Positions 5,661 through 7,468 of a stretch of DNA of 7,468 bases are shown here, piece after piece. Location: assembly GCA_030607235.1 (NCBI GenBank), contig JAUWEX010000045.1, positions 1-7,468 on the forward strand, in the 5' to 3' direction. The stretch's first letter is position 1, and every line of letters begins with the position of its first letter. The translations under genes were made by a program, and so were the position numbers. This DNA is from Planctomycetota bacterium (GTDB taxonomy: Bacteria > Planctomycetota > B129-G9). Below the pieces are notes generated by a model. That model did not search any database. It worked only from the letters and a program-made list of their open reading frames with translations, and was not told the origin of the DNA.

Positions 5661-6032
5661 TTATTTGGGCCGTTTGGCTCCGTATTTGGATCTGCTCTGT
5701 TTCCTGTCGCTGACACCCATGGTATCCAGAACGCCGCGAATAATGTGATATCTTACACCCGGAAGGTCGCGCACGCGACCGCCGCGCACCAACACAATCG
5801 AGTGCTCCTGAAGGTTATGCCCGACGCCCGGAATATAAGCCGTAACTTCTTTGCCGTTGCTAAGCCTTACGCGAGCGATTTTGCGCAACGCGCTGTTGGG
5901 CTTTTTGGGTGTCTGGGTCTTTACCTGAAGACACACACCGCGCTTCTGCGGGCAAGACTCCAGCACCGGCGAATTGCTGCGGTTAACGGGTTTTTTGCGC
6001 CTTTTCCTAATCAGTTGATTCACTGTCGGCAT
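5661..6032 (-). CDS. rpsL: Small ribosomal subunit protein S12 (uS12)
   Basis: 30S decoding-centre protein that controls accuracy and is the classic streptomycin-resistance locus. The 123 residues align with E. coli S12 without gaps by eye: [18 protein letters not shown] (27-34), [11 protein letters not shown] (41-51), GHNLQEHS (71-78), [13 protein letters not shown] (84-96), [11 protein letters not shown] at the end. Lys43 and Asp89, the residue methylthiolated by RimO in E. coli, are kept. Position 88, Lys in E. coli, is Arg here, and position 70 in the GEGHN loop is Val instead of Glu. The ATG lies inside the last codons of rpoC (26-base overlap), with an AGGAG Shine-Dalgarno 10 bases upstream. 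The start is certain because PTVNQL is the universal beginning. Confidence 0.97.
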   Translation of the reverse strand: MPTVNQLIRKRRKKPVNRSNSPVLESCPQKRGVCLQVKTQTPKKPNSALRKIARVRLSNGKEVTAYIPGVGHNLQEHSIVLVRGGRVRDLPGVRYHIIRGVLDTMGVSDRKQSRSKYGAKRPK

Positions 6033-7468
6033 CTTTGAGATACTCCTGTGCGTTTATGAGTTTCATTGGGTCTCGTTTCTTAAGAGTCGTGCAGTAATGC
6101 GCCTTGAAGCCGGTTCCGGTCGGAACCATGTGACCGAGAAGCACGTTTTCCTTAAGTCCGAGAAGTTCGTCTACACTATCGGATATCGCGGCCTGAGTAA
6201 GGACCTTTGTGGTCTCCTGGAACGAGGCCGCCGCCAGGAAACTCGACGAGTGCAGCGCCGCTTTGGTGATACCCAGAAGCAGCGGCCGCGCCGTGGCGGG
6301 TTTCTGTCCTTTATTGAGTTTTTCGTTCGCCTCGCGGAACAGGTACTTGTCCACCACGTCTTCGGGCAGGAACTCCGTGTCGCCGGGGCTTTCTATCTGC
6401 ACACGACGCATCATCTCGGAGAGAATGATCTCGATATGCTTGTCGTCGATGTTCACCGACTGCGAACGATACACGTTCTGGATTTCCTTTACAAGATAAT
6501 CCTGCAAAATCTCTTCGCCGCTTACGCGCAGGATGTCCTGCAACACCAGCGGCCCGTCGACCAGCGGCTCTCCGGCCTTGACTTCGCTGCCGCGGTGCAC
6601 GCGCAGGTGCTTACCGTGCGAAACGAGATGCGTTACCGGTTCACCCGCTGACGGGTTGACTATAATGGTGCGCTTGCCGCGTTTTTTGCCGCCCAATTCC
6701 ACGATACCGGAGATTTCGCTCATGACCGACGGGTTCTTGGGCTTGCGCGCCTCGAAGAGTTCGGTTACGCGCGGCAGACCGCCGGTGATGTCCTGAGTAC
6801 CGGTAATCTCGCGCGGTGTCTTCGCCAAAACCGTTCCGGCGTCGATGTACTGGCCCTCTTCGATAACGATGTGCGCCCTTTCGGGAATCGCGTAGGCGAC
6901 CAGCAGGTTGCCCTTCCCGTCTTTCAAGGTCAACTGTGGGTGCAGGTCTCCCTTGTGCTCGATGATGACCTTGCGCTTGAAGCCCGACGGGTCTTTTTCC
7001 TCGCGCATCGTAATGCCTTCGGCGATTCCGTCGAAAGCCACATAGCCGTCCATCTCGGCGATGATGGGGATCATGTTCGGATCCCACTGCAACAACAGGT
7101 CTTTGGGCTTGACCTTCCGGCCTTCTTTTACGAAGACCTGACCGCCGGACGGCACGCTGTGACGTTCGATTTCGCGTTCTTTGTCGTCGAGAATCAGCAG
7201 TTCGCCGTTGCGGTTGATGACTACGTTCTGTCCTTCTTTGTTCGTTACTATGTTCAGGTTGTGGTAGCGGATTGTACCGCCGGCCTTGGCCTTGATTTCG
7301 CTTTCTTTGATCTGCCAGTTTACGGTTCCGCCGATGTGGAAGGTCTTCATCGTCAACTGCGTACCGGGCTCGCCGATGGACTGCGCGGCGATGATGCCGA
7401 CCGCCAGCCCCAATTCCACCAGCGCACCTCGCGAGAGGTCGGCGCCGTAACACCTGGCGCACACGCCC
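6007..7468 (-). CDS. rpoC: RNA polymerase beta' subunit, C-terminal part (N-terminus beyond the window)
   Basis: Catalytic beta' subunit of RNA polymerase. The window holds the last 486 codons; the 5' part lies beyond position 7468. Numbering from the Val codon at 7464: CARCYG (2-7) is the second cysteine pair of the zinc-binding site; the bridge-helix-adjacent and trigger-loop segment is [24 protein letters not shown] (23-46). A block of about 175 residues resembling SI3 follows, with sandwich-barrel hybrid features such as [16 protein letters not shown] (127-142). The loop resumes at [19 protein letters not shown] (225-243), then comes the C-terminal [12 protein letters not shown] and [25 protein letters not shown] (396-420). 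The trigger-loop residue equivalent to E. coli Arg933 is Lys40; the His936 equivalent is kept (His43). It ends with TAG inside rpsL, which suggests coupled translation. Confidence 0.97.
   Translation of the reverse strand, partial: GVCARCYGADLSRGALVELGLAVGIIAAQSIGEPGTQLTMKTFHIGGTVNWQIKESEIKAKAGGTIRYHNLNIVTNKEGQNVVINRNGELLILDDKEREIERHSVPSGGQVFVKEGRKVKPKDLLLQWDPNMIPIIAEMDGYVAFDGIAEGITMREEKDPSGFKRKVIIEHKGDLHPQLTLKDGKGNLLVAYAIPERAHIVIEEGQYIDAGTVLAKTPREITGTQDITGGLPRVTELFEARKPKNPSVMSEISGIVELGGKKRGKRTIIVNPSAGEPVTHLVSHGKHLRVHRGSEVKAGEPLVDGPLVLQDILRVSGEEILQDYLVKEIQNVYRSQSVNIDDKHIEIILSEMMRRVQIESPGDTEFLPEDVVDKYLFREANEKLNKGQKPATARPLLLGITKAALHSSSFLAAASFQETTKVLTQAAISDSVDELLGLKENVLLGHMVPTGTGFKAHYCTTLKKRDPMKLINAQEYLKDADSESTD
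6043..6047 (-). promoter_or_regulatory. Shine-Dalgarno of rpsL inside rpoC coding sequence
   Basis: The transcribed strand reads AGGAG, 10 bases before the rpsL ATG and within the rpoC Gln-Glu codons of AQEYLKD. This fixes the rpsL start within rpoC and shows that rpsL can be initiated independently even though the two genes overlap. Confidence 0.75.

Overview
This window is a conserved translation and transcription locus. Every gene lies on the minus strand, so transcription runs from high to low coordinates: rpoC (3' part only) > rpsL > rpsG > fusA > rpsJ > rplC > rplD > rplW > rplB (5' part only). It is the join between the str cluster (rpoC-rpsL-rpsG-fusA) and the start of the S10 cluster (rpsJ-rplC-rplD-rplW-rplB). 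There is no tuf gene between fusA and rpsJ, where many bacteria carry one. I see no tRNA or rRNA gene, mobile element, CRISPR array or phage gene.

Organism: a bacterium of moderately high GC. The RNA polymerase beta' tail carries a block of roughly 175 residues between the two halves of the trigger loop. It aligns by eye with the SI3 insertion of E. coli beta', an insertion typical of Gram-negative-type lineages and absent from Firmicutes and Actinobacteria. The flavour of EF-G, S7, S12 and L4 makes me think of the PVC group, possibly a planctomycete-like lineage. This is an impression from memory and is low confidence.

Layout: (1) 7468-6007, C-terminal part of beta', whose end overlaps the rpsL start by 26 bases. 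(2) 6032-5166, rpsL and rpsG, closely packed with good Shine-Dalgarno sequences. (3) 5165-5035, a structured 131-base gap with a strong intrinsic terminator on the transcribed strand and two more hairpins just before fusA. (4) 5034-2965, fusA with a GTG start. (5) 2964-2676, a 289-base gap holding a good sigma70-type promoter (TTGACA, 17-base spacer, TAAACT). Four A-tracts spaced exactly 10 bases apart lie directly upstream of it, and a leader of about 190 nt with several hairpins follows. (6) 2675 to the window edge, the S10 genes, some overlapping.

The genes supply the transcription machinery (beta'), the decoding side of the 30S subunit (S12, S7, S10), the translocase EF-G, and core 50S proteins (L3, L4, L23, L2). 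The control DNA suggests three segments: rpoC-rpsL-rpsG ending at least partly at the terminator, fusA, and an S10 operon with its own promoter.

I found no novel multi-gene system. The points worth a second look are regulatory (terminator with repeated arm sequences before fusA, phased A-tracts, S10 leader) and a few substitutions at functionally important positions (S12 Arg88, beta' trigger-loop Lys, EF-G switch-I Trp).
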